Below are positions 20,759 to 31,751 of a stretch of DNA of 64,000 nucleotides, in pieces. Numbering within the stretch: position 1 is the stretch's first letter; every line of letters begins with the position of its first letter. This DNA comes from Euclidia mi (lineage: Eukaryota > Arthropoda > Insecta > Lepidoptera > Erebidae). A model generated the notes under the pieces. The model saw only the letters and a program-made list of their open reading frames with translations. It had not been told where the DNA came from and ran no database searches. The stretch covers positions 58,717,183 to 58,781,182 of the forward strand of contig OX123182.2 in NCBI GenBank assembly GCA_944739405.2, given 5' to 3'. A program made the translations under genes and the position numbers.

Positions 20759-20927
20759 TTAAGTTATGCGAACCTGACCCGGCCGCGCCGTATAAGGATT
20801 GTACTTCATAAACATTGCGCTCTCGGGACGACTTTAAGATGTTTTTAACGACGCGCGACGCGTGTTATAAAACTAACAACGTTTGGTGACATTATTTTCG
20901 TACACGGTGAATACGATAATAGGAAAA

Positions 20928-21218
20928 ATGGGCAAAACGCAGTCTAAAGATGAAACAGTAATTGTTCAAAACGCGGCTGGTGGCGTAAATAGTGCTGGAG
21001 TGGAAGAAATAAAATCTCATTTATCTTCGACCAATATTCTCATGACTATCATAGTACTGCTCATGGGTCTTGGTGTCTTGTATTTGGCATTTCGTATCTA
21101 CAGAAAATACCATTTGAATTGGATACGGAACGAGTTTGAGTCAAGTGCCAATAGAAGGTCACTTTACAGGCGTCATCGAGTTAATCCTGACGTAAAGGTT
21201 CAGGATTCGATTGTGTGA
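20928..21218 (+). CDS. Small myristoylation-type membrane protein ORF ahead of gag
   Basis: The ATG at 20928 gives 96 residues. The N-terminus MGKTQSKDE fits an N-myristoylation signal (Gly2, Ser6). After a Gly/Asn-rich stretch comes one hydrophobic segment, NILMTIIVLLMGLGVLYLAF (about residues 34-53), followed by a basic tail (RIYRKYHLNWIRNE, then RRSLYRRHRV). The frame is open from end to end, unlike gag and pol. It lies in the 5' leader between primer site and gag, separated from gag by about 470 bp. It is not capsid, protease or envelope-like in any way I recognise. A role at membranes, for example in assembly or export, is speculation. Open reading frames between LTR and gag are also known, from memory, in the 412 group. 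Confidence 0.65.
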   Translation: MGKTQSKDETVIVQNAAGGVNSAGVEEIKSHLSSTNILMTIIVLLMGLGVLYLAFRIYRKYHLNWIRNEFESSANRRSLYRRHRVNPDVKVQDSIV

Positions 21219-21688
21219 ACAGTGTACAATTTTCGTGAAATAATAAGTGTTTATACTGCGTTTATGGTAAAGTGCTTACAGAGTATACACATATAACTAC
21301 ATACATCTCTTCGGATCGCGCAATTAAGGTCATTAGTTCTCGTTTGATTCTCGTATGTGCATATTAAAGTTGCGTGCTCTTTAGCAGAAATAAAAGTGTC
21401 TTTATAATGATTCGTTTGCAAAGTGTATCAATATAATAACAAACTGCATAGAGATGGTTTCGTAATCAAGGTAATTTGGTGCTCGTATAGTATGGTGAAT
21501 ATGGACATGAACAGTATGTTTAAAAATATATCGTGTTAAATAATTATAAAGTAAAATATTGATGCATTTAAATTCATAGCAATGTAATGTAGTACAATAT
21601 CTACATAATAAATTACACTGCACACTTTGTGGGCCCGGCCTTGATGTATGGAATGAATAGGTAACAAAATTATGATCAATTACAATTT

Positions 21689-22885
21689 ATGGCGGAGTAT
21701 TTAAAAAGCTTGTATGAAGAATTGTGTGAAGTTAGAAAGTATCTGATAAAGATTGGCCCATCACGAAGGGAAGGAAAAATTATAGAAATAAAGTTTAGTG
21801 AAGCAAAATTAGTATTTGAACAATATAATTCTTATTAAGACAATATTAGAAGAGTGAAAAGGTTTGATGAATCGGAAGATATTTTGATAAATGAGTATTG
21901 TAAAAATATAAAAGATATTTACTCCGAAATTTTAAAATTGTGTAAGCGAAGCGAATTGGTATTAAAAAATTCAAACATGGATAAATTTGATGTAAAAGTG
22001 GCGTTAAATTTGTTACCGTTTATGACGGACAATGAAATAAATACGAAGCAATTAATAGTTGGAATAGAATACTACGAATCAATTTTGGAAAATAGTTCTA
22101 AGCCAAAGCTAATACCTTTTGTTTTGAAAAGTCAGCTTTCTCAGAGAGCTAAACTACAATTACGGTGTAATTATGATAGCGTTAATGATATGATACAAGA
22201 TATGAAATTAAATTTGTTGCCCAAAAAATCTGCAGTGGCGTTACAAAGTAAACTATTATCGGTAAAACAACACGATAAAACTATATCCGAATTTGGGGAA
22301 GAGGTTTCTGAGTTATTTGTCAATCTTACGATTTCGCAGTCCGAAGGCGACAATGAAAGTTTTCAGGCTTTAAAGAAACATAATGAGAGAGTAGCTATTA
22401 GACGGTTTGCGGACGGATTGAGAAATCGAAGATTGAGCACAATTATTGCAGCAAGAAATTATAATGCCTTGAAAGATGCAGTCCAAGGCGCTGTAGACGA
22501 AGAAATTTTGGCATCATTACCATCTACTTCTGCGGATGTTTTAGCTATGAATCGTAATCATGAAAATTTTAATAATTATAGAGGTCAAAGGACATGGTTT
22601 TAGACTAACAGGTTTACCCGTACAAGAGGTGAATATAGAGGTGGCAGGCAACAACGAGGCCGGAACGACGTGCAACGCAGAGGTGGTTGGCAAGGTAGCC
22701 GAGGGGCTCAAGGTTTTCAGTCAAATCAGCCGTATCAAGCAGGTAGGTCTTATAATACTCAATATATGAATGCAGACAGGACTGCTGCTAACGATCACAC
22801 TGTTCGAGTGATGGCCGAAGCGGGCAATAATAACGATAATAATGACAGTGATAATTTACAATTAGATGAGTTTTTTCGTGCCTAA
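21689..22885 (+). pseudogene. gag: gag of the Gypsy element
   Basis: One frame starting MAEYLKSLYEEL and ending QLDEFFRA, about 398 codons, broken by TAA at 21836 and TAG at 22601. The central part (KRFDESEDILINEYC to DEEILASLPSTSADV) has the helical look of a Gypsy capsid domain. The C-terminal part is rich in RGG-like repeats (GEYRGGRQQRGR, QRRGGWQGSRGA) with no CCHC zinc knuckle, so RNA binding would rest on the basic repeats. The end overlaps pol by 20 bases; pol is in the +1 frame relative to gag. Confidence 0.82.
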
Positions 22886-24080
22886 CGAATACATATTTTC
22901 GTATAATGGTTGTTTACATGTCTCGCTAAACATAAAAGGTAAAGAGTACACTTGGTTACTCGACACTGGTGCGTCCATTTCAGTTGTAGCTCTTGACGTT
23001 GTTACAAGTTTAAATATTCCAATACATAGTTGCAATGTTACCATAAATGGTATAGGTGGCAAAGTACAACCTGTTGGATATAGTAGGTTACGATTGAAAA
23101 CAAATGAAACCGTATTTGACCATAAATATTTTGTGTTTAGTAAATTACCGTGCAAGACACATGGTATTTTAGGATTGGATTTTTTAAATAGATATGAAGG
23201 AAATATAGATTTAGTAAACATGACTGTAACGTTACGTTCATAAAATAATTCAGGAATTGTATTAGATTTATTCAAAAATAATAATGATAGTAGTGGTTTA
23301 TTCGTTATTCCAGCCAGATCAGAGAGTGTTCATTACGTAAACACCTTATATAATGAAGAATGCGTGGTGTGCGCAACCGAATTAAGTGAAGGTGTTTTCA
23401 TGGCCAGTGCTTTAGTATCTCCCAAAAAGGGTCGAATTCCGATTCGAATATTAAACACTACTGAAAATGAGATAACATTGAACAAAATAAAAACACGCAT
23501 ATATCCCGGTAGTGATTTTCATATCTGTAATTTCGATCAAATAGATGTAAATGCAAATAGAATAAAGAAACTATTTTCAAAGCTATCATTATCTCATTTA
23601 AATTCGGAAGAACAAAGAACAATAAAAAGCTTATGTGCTAAATATTCCGATGTATTTTGCCTCCCTGGAGACAAATTAACTACTACTAACATTTACAAAC
23701 ATACAATCAATTTAAAGCCAGATACAAAACCTATATTTTCAAAACAATACCGATTACCCCATTTTCAGAAATCTGAAATTACAAAACAAATAAATGAAAT
23801 GTTAGAGCAAGGTATAATAGAACCTACAACGAGTGAATGGTCTAGTCCCGTTCTTCTAGTACCAAAAAAGCCAGATAGCCAAGGTAATAAAAAATTCAGA
23901 TTAGTCATAGATTACAGAATGATTAATGATTCCATACAAGATGATAAGTTCCCCCTTCCAAATATTACTGAGATATTAGACTCTCTATCAGAATGCATCT
24001 ATTTTTCGCATTTAGATTTGCAGCAAGGATATTTTAACGTAAAATTAGACCCAAATAGTAGAAAATATACAGCCATCTGA
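22866..24080 (+). pseudogene. pol: pol: protease and first half of reverse transcriptase
   Basis: Protease: YTWLLDTGASISVVAL with the catalytic DTG, then HGILGLDFL. A TAA at 23241 interrupts, but the same frame continues to the reverse transcriptase: YKHTINLKPDTKPIFSKQYR, EWSSPVLLVPKK, KFRLVIDYRMIND, and YFSHLDLQQGYFNVKL with the first catalytic Asp. The frame is then stopped at 24078 by the insertion described at 24074-24119. The likely translation start is set by frameshifting from gag near 22866-22885. Confidence 0.9.
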
Positions 24081-24119
24081 TATTGACCTGAGTGGAATCA
24101 CTCAGGTCAATATCAGATG
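24074..24119. repeat. Perfect 21-bp-arm hairpin created inside pol
   Basis: CATCTGATATTGACCTGAGTG and its exact reverse complement are separated by GAAT. The right arm is genuine coding sequence (GQYQM, just ahead of TRMPMGLKTSP); the left arm is an inverted copy of it. It replaces a few expected codons and adds TGA stops without shifting frame. This is the signature of a template switch (snap-back) during copying. Confidence 0.85.
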
Positions 24120-26530
24120 ACCAGAATGCCCATGGGATTAAAAACTAGTCCAAATTCATTCTCAAGAATGATGACCATGGCTATGGCAGGTTTAACTTAC
24201 GAAAAATGCTTTGTTTACTTGGATGATCTGATAGTATTTGGAAAATCGCTCAGGCAGCATAATAGAAATTTACAAGATGATTTTATTCGTTTAAGAAAAG
24301 TTAATTTAAAACTTAACCCTGAAAAATGCGATTTTCTAAAAAAGGAAATCCTTTATTTAGGTCATATGGTTACTAACAAAGGAGTACTACCAGATCCTGA
24401 AAAAACAAAAATAATGGAACAATATCCCATTCCCAAAAATAGTGATGAGGTAAAAAGATTTGTGGCATTCGCAAATTATTATCAAAAATGTATTAAAGAT
24501 TTTTCTGGAATTGCTAGACCCCTGAATAACTTATGTAAAAAGCACGTTAAATTTGAATGGAATTCTGCTTGTCAAAGTTCGTTTAATAAGCTTAAACAAA
24601 GTCTCATAGCTCCGCCAGTTTTACAGTACCCTGACTTTTCAAGCAGTAATAGGTTTATTCTACAAACAGATGCTTCAGGATATGCCATCGGCGCTGTTCT
24701 AACAAATCAAGATTCCAGACCAGTAGCATATGCAAGTAGATGCCTTAATCGTTCTGAAATTAACTATCCCACAGTTGAAAAAGAACTACTTGCGATTGTG
24801 TGGGCTATAAAACACTTTCGACCCTATTTATACGGACGCAAATTTATCATCAAAACAGACCACAAACCTCTCGTTTATTTATTTAACATGAAAGATCCAT
24901 CCAGTAGATTGATGAAATTTAGAATTGCATCAGAAGAATATGACTTTATTTTTGAATATATTAAAGGTTCTGATAATCCTGTTGCAGATGCTTTGTCAAG
25001 AGTAGTAGTGACATCTGAGGATCTTAAGGATATGACTGAAAATATATTAAATGTTATGACAAGATCAAAATATAAAAATATAAATTATGATATTTCACAA
25101 CCAGGTAATTCTGGTGACCAATTCTCTGTTTTACCAAAAGTTATAGAAACGTGTAATAAATCTAAGGGATCGGTAGAGATGAGATATGTAAGTGAAAAAG
25201 ATATAAATAAATTACGTAAAAATAAGGAGATAAGCAATGAAAATAGGCTTTTTTTGTATGTGCCTTCGAGATTAACAATATATATTAATCCAATTTCTCG
25301 AGCACAGGTGTCATCAAGTGAGTTTGTGCGAGACATGGAAACATTTTGTAAAACAATTATGGTTGATGAGATATATTTAATAAAAGATAGAAATAACAAG
25401 TTATTTATACAAGAAGTTTGTAAGGCAATTAAGAATTGTAAAAATTGGTCAGGGCCACGCCTATGCGTATTAAATGACATTGAAAGAATTTGTGATAAAG
25501 ATGATAGACGTGTTATACTTAATGACTTCCATCTTTTACCTACGAGTGGACATGCAGGTATAAAAAGGATGTTAAACAACATAAAAAGGTATTACTTTTG
25601 GCCAGGTATGGATCGTGATGTAATTGACTTTGTAAAACACTGTAAACAGTGCCAAAAACAGAAATATTCTGTTTATGTTAAAGAACCTATGTCTATAACC
25701 ACAACAGCAACTTCTGCTTTTCAAAAGTTATATTTAGATATAGTAGGACCGTTAGATAGGGATGCAAATAACTATTCTTATATTTTAACCATCCAATGTG
25801 AACTTTCAAAGTATATAGAAGCATATCCACTCGTAAGCAAAAGTAGTATAGAAGTAGCCAAAGCTTTTGTTAATAATTTTTATTACGGCATGGCATTCCA
25901 GACGCAATTACGACAGACCGAGGGTCGGAATTTATCTCTGCAACGTTTAAAGAGGTTTGTGCTTTATTGCATATTAATAAATTAAGTAGTACTGCTTATC
26001 ATCATGAAACCATTGGTAGTTTAGAAAATACACACAAATATTTAGGTGCGTTTTTACGGATTCAATGTGAGAATCGACCGGATACGTGGAGTACTTGGTT
26101 GCCATATTGGACATTCTCTTTTAATACGTCAGTTCACAGTGAAACCAACTATACGCCTTTTGAGTTGGTGTATGGGAAAAAGTGTATATTGCCCAGCAAC
26201 TTGGTAAGGGAAGTTGAACCGTTATATAACTATGATAATTATCCACTAGAACTAAAATATAGACTGCAAAAGTCACAGAATGATGCTCGACAAAATTTGA
26301 TTAAAACCAAATTTATTCGGAAAGAAAAATATGATAAATCTATTAATCCTGTTTTATATAAAGAAAATGATATGATTTCAGTAAAGAATGAAACCGGTAA
26401 CAAACTTTCGCCACAGTATTTAGGGCCTTATAGGGTGATACAAGATTTATCCCCAAATCTTAAGATGAAGAAAGACGGAAAAATCGATATTGTGCATAAG
26501 AACAGAACAAGATTGTATCACACAAAATGA
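24117..26530 (+). pseudogene. pol: pol: rest of reverse transcriptase, RNase H, integrase
   Basis: RMPMGLKTSPNSFSRMM, CFVYLDDLIVFGKS (active site YLDD), and LGHMVTNKGVLPDPEK complete the reverse transcriptase. RNase H: LQTDASGYAIGAVL, NYPTVEKELLAIVWAIKHF, IKTDHKPLVYL. Integrase: GHAGIKRMLNNIKRYYFWPG and HCKQCQKQK (HHCC zinc site), YLDIVGPL with the first Asp. A 5-bp tandem duplication (GGCATGGCAT, near 25888-25897) then changes the frame. Downstream the reading resumes with TTDRGSEF (second Asp) and HHETIGSLENTHKYLG (Glu), ending in KIDIVHKNRTRLYHTK at 26530. All catalytic residues survive; only the frame is broken. Confidence 0.92.
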
Positions 26531-26806
26531 AATAATATTTACTTTGAATATTTAAATTAAGAAGTAGATAGAGCATTAAGAGTGTAGATAAAAAAAAAAC
26601 AAACAACAGATCAATAAAATAACTGTACCTAATTTTATTCAGGTATTATATCTAGTTTATGTGTATACTTCAAATTATGCTTTATAATAGCAATGTATTA
26701 ATTAACCATATGTTATTCATCATGTACCTAATAAAAAAGAATTGTTATTCATAAAAATAAAATAAAAATATCTATTTATTTTATTTTTACCCTTACGAAG
26801 GGAGAT
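26531..26806 (+). other. 3' untranslated region and polypurine tract
   Basis: AT-rich, no ORF. GAAGGGAGA directly before the 3' LTR (26797-26806) is a good polypurine tract for plus-strand priming. Confidence 0.7.
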
Positions 26807-26986
26807 GTAAGGATGTTATAATCATATATTTAGCCTATTACCTATTTACCTATGTAGCCATCTATGTACCTATAATGTTACGTGTATCCAGTAATGTTTT
26901 ACATATCGTATGTAGTCCTAAAAATAAATCAGTCTATAATCTGCATCTAATAGTTTCACTTCTCCCCGTTAAAGCCTACCTTTGCA
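26807..26986 (+). repeat. 3' LTR of the Gypsy element
   Basis: Starts TGTAAGGATG, ends CCTACCTTTGCA, followed by the target duplication GTAC. Confidence 0.93.
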
Positions 26987-26990
26987 GTAC

Positions 26991-27539
26991 ATAATAATAC
27001 TCAAGCATAATACTTAATTTTAATTTTGATGTTCATTTAGTTAGCCTCCTCAGAATAGACATGGTGAAACAGGAGCATCCACTTACATTATATATAATGC
27101 AGGCAATCCGCGAAAGTGATCAGAACCATGATGGAAATGATGCAGTTAAATATTAAAATTTAATACCAGCCGCAAGACCGTCATCGACCAGTCATCGCAA
27201 GTAGCACCCGTTCACGAGTATGACGCATGGGCCAGCCATCATCCCTCTCGCCATATAAGAGAGACAGGGATGACACGACACACGACGCCACCACAAGAAA
27301 TGATATTTTAGTGAGCATGGCGACAACGGTATACGAACCGGCAGTAGGAAACAATCTATTGGTATACTGACCATGACCGCCAATTACCTCCACTTTCCAG
27401 ATCGTTATTAGTAATATAAATTAGTGGAAACTAGTGGTGCTTCTTTCTGATTAGTGAACAGTAGTCGGTATCATTACTAAATTGGTAATCGGACATATCG
27501 CTCGATTTAGGTGATGTGTTCATTGTATTGCTTGTTGCA
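26991..27539. other. Spacer with no recognisable gene
   Basis: Short frames on the minus strand near 27181-27393 overlap in two phases and show no family motif. Confidence 0.4.
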
Positions 27540-27835
27540 GGCAACCTAAGAGTCACTCGAGGGAGCTGACATGGTTTACGTTACTCGATGGAGGTGGCAT
27601 GAGTTGCTATCTATTTATTTATTTGTGAAACTCACACCGTTAGCCACAGCATATACTCACACCATATGCTCGATTTAGGTGATAGCAACGACACTGGCAA
27701 GGTTATTTTCGCTCGATGGCGGTGGCATGAGTCGCTATCGCTCGATATAGGTGATAGCGACGACAATGGTTTACATCACTCGATGGAGGTGGCATGATTT
27801 GCAATCGCTCGATATAGGTGATAGCAACGACGGTG
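27540..27835 (+). repeat. Minisatellite with units of about 67-72 bp
   Basis: GCTCGATATAGGTGATAGC is followed by CACTCGATGGAGGTGGCATG in repeated units (about 27668-27739, 27740-27806, partial 27807-27835, and an imperfect unit near 27553-27604). The array leads directly into the SINE/LINE tail at 27836. Confidence 0.75.
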
Positions 27836-27985
27836 AAGGAAAACATCGTGAGGAAACCTGCATGTCTGAGAGTTCGCCATAATGTTCTCGAAAGACATGT
27901 GAAGTCTGCCAACCCGCAATTGGCCAGCGTGGTGGACTATGGCCTTACCCTTCTCATAGTGAGAAGGGGCCCGTGAACCGTGAAC
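27836..27985 (+). repeat. Lepidopteran SINE/LINE tail repeat
   Basis: GGAAAACATCGTGAGGAAACC, CATGTCTGAGAGTTCGCC, CCAACCCGCAATTGGCCAGC and GTGGTGGACTATGGCC form a very common lepidopteran dispersed repeat. A reverse copy is at 49512-49660. Confidence 0.7.
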
Positions 27986-28285
27986 GACACTTTTCGCTGA
28001 TTAACGTTTGTGATATTATTCTCTGCTAAGATACTTTTTACTACCTACTAAGATAATGTTCACTAATGAAAGAGTTGCTTTCGTGATATTGTGTGATGTG
28101 ATGGTATGATGCAGTTGAAATAAACTTGATGTTAACCCTTAGTGTTGTGGTTTATTACGTAACGAGCCATATTTTTTAACTAAACGATGATCAGGATGGG
28201 CCGAGCTAAGAGTTTGAGATATTGCAGAAAGTTTTCTCTTGTTCAGGAGCATCACACAGGGACGTGTGACGTATCAAGATGGCTG

Positions 28286-28530
28286 TGTCGGAGATTGGAA
28301 AACGGAACGTCAAATCTTAATAAATTTGGGCGTATTCGGATACGACGATTGGCAACACTGAGGTCGGCAGTTAACAGCTGTCAATGTCATTTGATGTTTT
28401 TATAAGCGAACGTGGAGCTGTCAACGGACATTTTGGCGATAGACACAGCGGAGGAAACAAGTGTGGCTTACCTATTTCCGACTTCGCCGCGTTTCCAAAA
28501 GTTATCCATCCGAGCCACATGTGCATATTA
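28286..28530 (+). repeat. LTR fragment matching 12288-12532
   Basis: TGTCGGAGATTGG to GAGCCACATGTGCATATTA, 245 bp, aligned to 12288-12532 with no net length change and few substitutions. No flanking retrotransposon sequence is visible, so it is a truncated or solo LTR. Confidence 0.8.
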
Positions 28531-29680
28531 AGCAAATAATTGCAAATTGCTAAATTAAAAGTACCTCGTGAAACTTAGTACCTAAAGTATTTATCATTTA
28601 AGCAAATTTTCCTGGTAGCTTCAACGAGATAGCGCTGGGACCAATTTTTCATGCAGTCGAAATATTTAGAAATCGACGCACTCGAAAATTCAATAAACTA
28701 CACCAACTTTAACAAAATATAGAGGTTACCGAGGCTTTTAAGTGAAATTTATAGCACAACTTTTTTGTCGTTACGTGCATATGCTAACCGTTTCACATGG
28801 CCAACCGATTTCCAATACAAAATTTTATTGGAAAGTTTTATTCAGAATTCGCATGAAGATGATATTATTTGCAAGTGAAATTTGTGACGAATCATAACCA
28901 TATTCAAGTATTCTGATATCGTATGGTAATCATCTAAATAACTTATGTATGAATGTGTTTTCACGTCTTTTTGTATGCTGATTTTTTTGAATATTTGTGT
29001 AAGATTGCAGCACGATTGTCATTATGACTGTGTGATGATATTATATAGATTATTATCTACAAAAATAACATAGTTGAAAATAAAACTTTAATAAGTATCA
29101 AATGAAACTAAATTATGGTTTTCGGTATACTGTGAGGTGTCAAAACGGTTTACGGCTAGCCGTGGGTTTTGAACGGTATTTTTGCACTTTAGTTTCGATT
29201 TAAGCGCTTAGAGATATTAAACGGTATACCGATGCCCAGAATAGTTTACCCGTAGTTAAGCCATTGAAATTTATACTTTTATTCTAAGCTCACAATTTTG
29301 TCCGTTTAATTTTCTATCTTTGGTGGAACAGGAGTCCAAAGTTTCACTGATTTCTCTATAGAAAAGTAAATTTATAAATCTCATGACTATTGAGTTATTC
29401 ATCAGTTCAGCAAATTCATTTTTGTTAGTTTTAAATATCGGATGGTTCTCTCATATTATTATAGTTTAAACTAACGGTATGTAGATTATGACCCTGAATT
29501 TCAGAATAATGAATAGTTTTTTATTCCATGCTACGATAATGGTGTCGTAAGTACAGCAAAAACAAAACATTCATTAGTGATTAGTAGAACCCTGATGATT
29601 TCAGCATGAATGGACCGGCGCGACTGGAGAAGTACTAATCCTCTCACAGAATATCGTTATTAAGTAATAGCACTTGCTGA
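28531..29680. other. Spacer, nothing recognised
   Basis: AT-rich, no coding signal. Confidence 0.5.
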
Positions 29681-29684
29681 TGCG

Positions 29685-29870
29685 TTTAGTTCGGTATGTG
29701 AGAGTACCGGCGGGCCAAATTCTTTTTCATCGCCGCAATTCTCCACCTACTTCTTTTCCGACCCAGGTCTGCAACGTACTTGTGACTCCTCTGGTATTTT
29801 GGGCGTCCATTGGCAACGGTAAGCACTTCCGGCGATCCTTCAGCTTTGTTTTCTATTACATAGAAAATGA
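29685..29870 (-). repeat. Dispersed lepidopteran repeat (S4), reverse copy
   Basis: GAGAGTACCGGCGGGCCAAATTC, the TCATCGCCGCAATTCTCC block and GGGCGTCCATTGGCAACGG match the class represented at 63400-63500 and 38240-38375. The 146-codon frame through it runs on into AT-rich sequence and is not a credible protein. Confidence 0.5.
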
Positions 29871-30960
29871 ACAAACAAACGAATATATTTCCGCATTTAT
29901 TAGTGTAGATAGCACTTCTATAATTGTATATAACGACTCTCATGAAGGCCTAGTTAAACACACACATTTATTATTGAATCACGTCACAAAGGCTCACCCT
30001 AAAGTGTTTACTGTTTACTCTTTATTGTTTTTAAGCCCTTATTCAAAGTGTAACGTCAAACAGAGGGGAGGCATATTATTACTTAAATTGAATAGGGCTC
30101 GTCGCATCCTGTAATGATATTGTTACTGTGCACGCATGAAACGTAAAGTTATAATTAACGGGCTGTTTTAAAAATTATGGTATAATAACTTGCTGTATAA
30201 AAGTGGAAGATTTTTATTTGAATCATGTTTATAAATATTTTACTCAAGATATCTTGAAGAATATTATTAGTAGAGCAAAAGGGTTTTCGATAAAGTGCAT
30301 TGGAATTAATGACTGACATTTAGTGATTATTTTTTTCATCTAGAGATGAACTGCTAAAATCGTGATTTAAACATCGTAGATTTTTTTAACCTTGTTTCCT
30401 TTCCTATTATATTAATGAATATGTTGTGGTCATTACATATTATACAGCCCTAATTACAATGATCAGTTTAATATTTCGGAATCGGATCCGCATAATTCAG
30501 TAATGAAAAATTCGATCCGCAGCTACAACCGCGCAGTGTTTATTTTCTCATTTTTAAAAGTCGGAAGATTAGGTAATCTTCCGCTATATGCTAGTAGGTC
30601 TAGCATAGAAATTTCTTTTTAGCGATGGCAACTCAGAGAATAAATATCAACAATTACTATTAACTCAGCAGTGTTAGAATAATTACTGAGGTTGTGTAAG
30701 CAGTTGTCGGCGCCTTAGGCAAGGTTGTATACGTTACAAGAAGTAAATAACAAAACTTTTTACTAAAATACAAAGAAAAGAAAAAGTGACCTATTTTATT
30801 TGTATAGGTAATCATAATACTGTCAATCTTGATATAATTACGTTCAATTATATTAAAGTAATTAGAGAATTAATGTTAATTATGTTAGTAACATAATATT
30901 TGCTTTCTTTGATTTGTAACTTTTCTTTTGCTTACACTTTGCCCGCAGGTCCACCCGTGT
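29871..30960. other. Spacer, nothing recognised
   Basis: No supported feature. Confidence 0.5.
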
Positions 30961-31019
30961 GAATTATACACCTAAACCTTCGTCAGAAATCACACTCTCT
31001 ATTGCTGAAAACCAAAAAA

Positions 31020-31140
31020 AGAAATTGTAATTTCTGAATTCGGAATAACTCAGAAACACTTTTGCCCGACCCGGGAATCGAACCCGTGACCTCCGGTCAG
31101 CAGACGCATATGCTATCCACTGGACCACAGAGGCAGAGGA
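31020..31140 (-). repeat. tRNA-derived SINE head, reverse orientation
   Basis: On the minus strand, TGGTCCAGTGGATAG is a good box A and GGGTTCGATTCCC a perfect box B, about 40 bases apart, ending in CGGGTCGGGC. Five of seven acceptor positions pair but the anticodon arm does not form well. It continues into CAAAAGTGTTTCTGAG, which fits a lepidopteran tRNA-derived SINE better than a tRNA gene. Confidence 0.65.
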
Positions 31141-31521
31141 GTGATCTTTATGTAAACGAAATAAGTATACAAATAAACTATGTCAGCTGCAGATGAGACT
31201 AAAGATAAGTACGCTTGGTACCTATCTTTTGATTTTGCTAGTATTTTCTGCAAACGTAAAGCATAATTATTCACAAATTTCTTCATTTTATCTTAGTGTG
31301 GCAAGTAAAGCATAATTATTCTGAATGAGTACATTATTGGGTCAGTATGATCGCACCGACTCAACTTGTAAATTACTATACATCCACTACCGTAATGTGT
31401 TAGAATCCATGCCTATTGTATTGTATCGTTTGTTGAGTGAGAGTGTTGGAGTTCTATTAAAATGGTTACCAGGACCGCTGAATAGTTAGCCGAAGCTGGT
31501 AAACAAACAATTAGTTTCAAA
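31141..31521. other. Spacer, nothing recognised
   Basis: No supported feature. Confidence 0.45.
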
Positions 31522-31528
31522 GCTAGGG

Positions 31529-31744
31529 CACGGTAATAATATCTAACAGTATTGTAACTCCATACAAACGCACGAAACTCGAGTTATACCTACGCGCCTC
31601 GAGCAGAGTACCCATTAGACTGTACGGACTGTGCCTACAGTACCCACAGCCGCGTTCGTGCCGCAGCTCGCATGCGGCGCGTCTGGTAGGTATATAACTC
31701 ACGAAGACGGCCGAGTTACAATACTGTTAGATTATATTACCGTG
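31529..31744. mobile_element. 216-bp MITE with 7-bp target duplication
   Basis: Ends CACGGTAATAATATCTAACA and, inverted, CACGGTAATATAATCTAACA (about 37 bp each), flanked by GCTAGGG on both sides (31522-31528, 31745-31751). The centre is GC-rich. The 7-bp duplication and CACGG ends do not let me fix the superfamily; a P- or hAT-related origin is possible. Confidence 0.8.
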
Positions 31745-31751
31745 GCTAGGG

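Larger units (their letters stand above)
20564..26986 (+). mobile_element. Nearly complete Ty3/Gypsy retrotransposon
   Basis: Two LTRs (20564-20745, 26807-26986) flank, in order, a primer site, a small membrane-protein ORF, gag, and pol with protease, reverse transcriptase, RNase H and integrase. The element is bounded by GTAC on both sides (20560-20563, 26987-26990), a 4-bp target duplication. The LTRs differ at only a few positions, so insertion is recent, yet gag has two in-frame stops and pol has a stop, a hairpin-type mutation and a 5-bp duplication. There is no envelope gene. The primer site and extra 5' ORF suggest the 412/mdg1 group, by inference. Confidence 0.93.

Noticed and set aside
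20883..20927. Upstream extension of the membrane ORF
   Set aside because: The in-frame start there is TTG, not ATG; the myristoylation-type start at 20928 is the better choice.
25085..25582. 165-codon minus frame
   Set aside because: It is antisense to the clear integrase region of the Gypsy pol and has no family motif.
26531..26806. Envelope gene in the Gypsy element
   Set aside because: The interval between pol and the 3' LTR is under 280 bases with no ORF, so no envelope is present.
27540..27835. CRISPR-like array
   Set aside because: Repeats are imperfect, contiguous minisatellite units without unique spacers, in eukaryotic DNA.
29674..30114. 146-codon plus frame
   Set aside because: Begins in a dispersed repeat and runs on into AT-rich spacer; no domain and no matching codon character.
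31050..31140. Functional tRNA gene on the minus strand
   Set aside because: Boxes A and B are good, but the anticodon stem and part of the acceptor do not pair, and the SINE body continues behind it.
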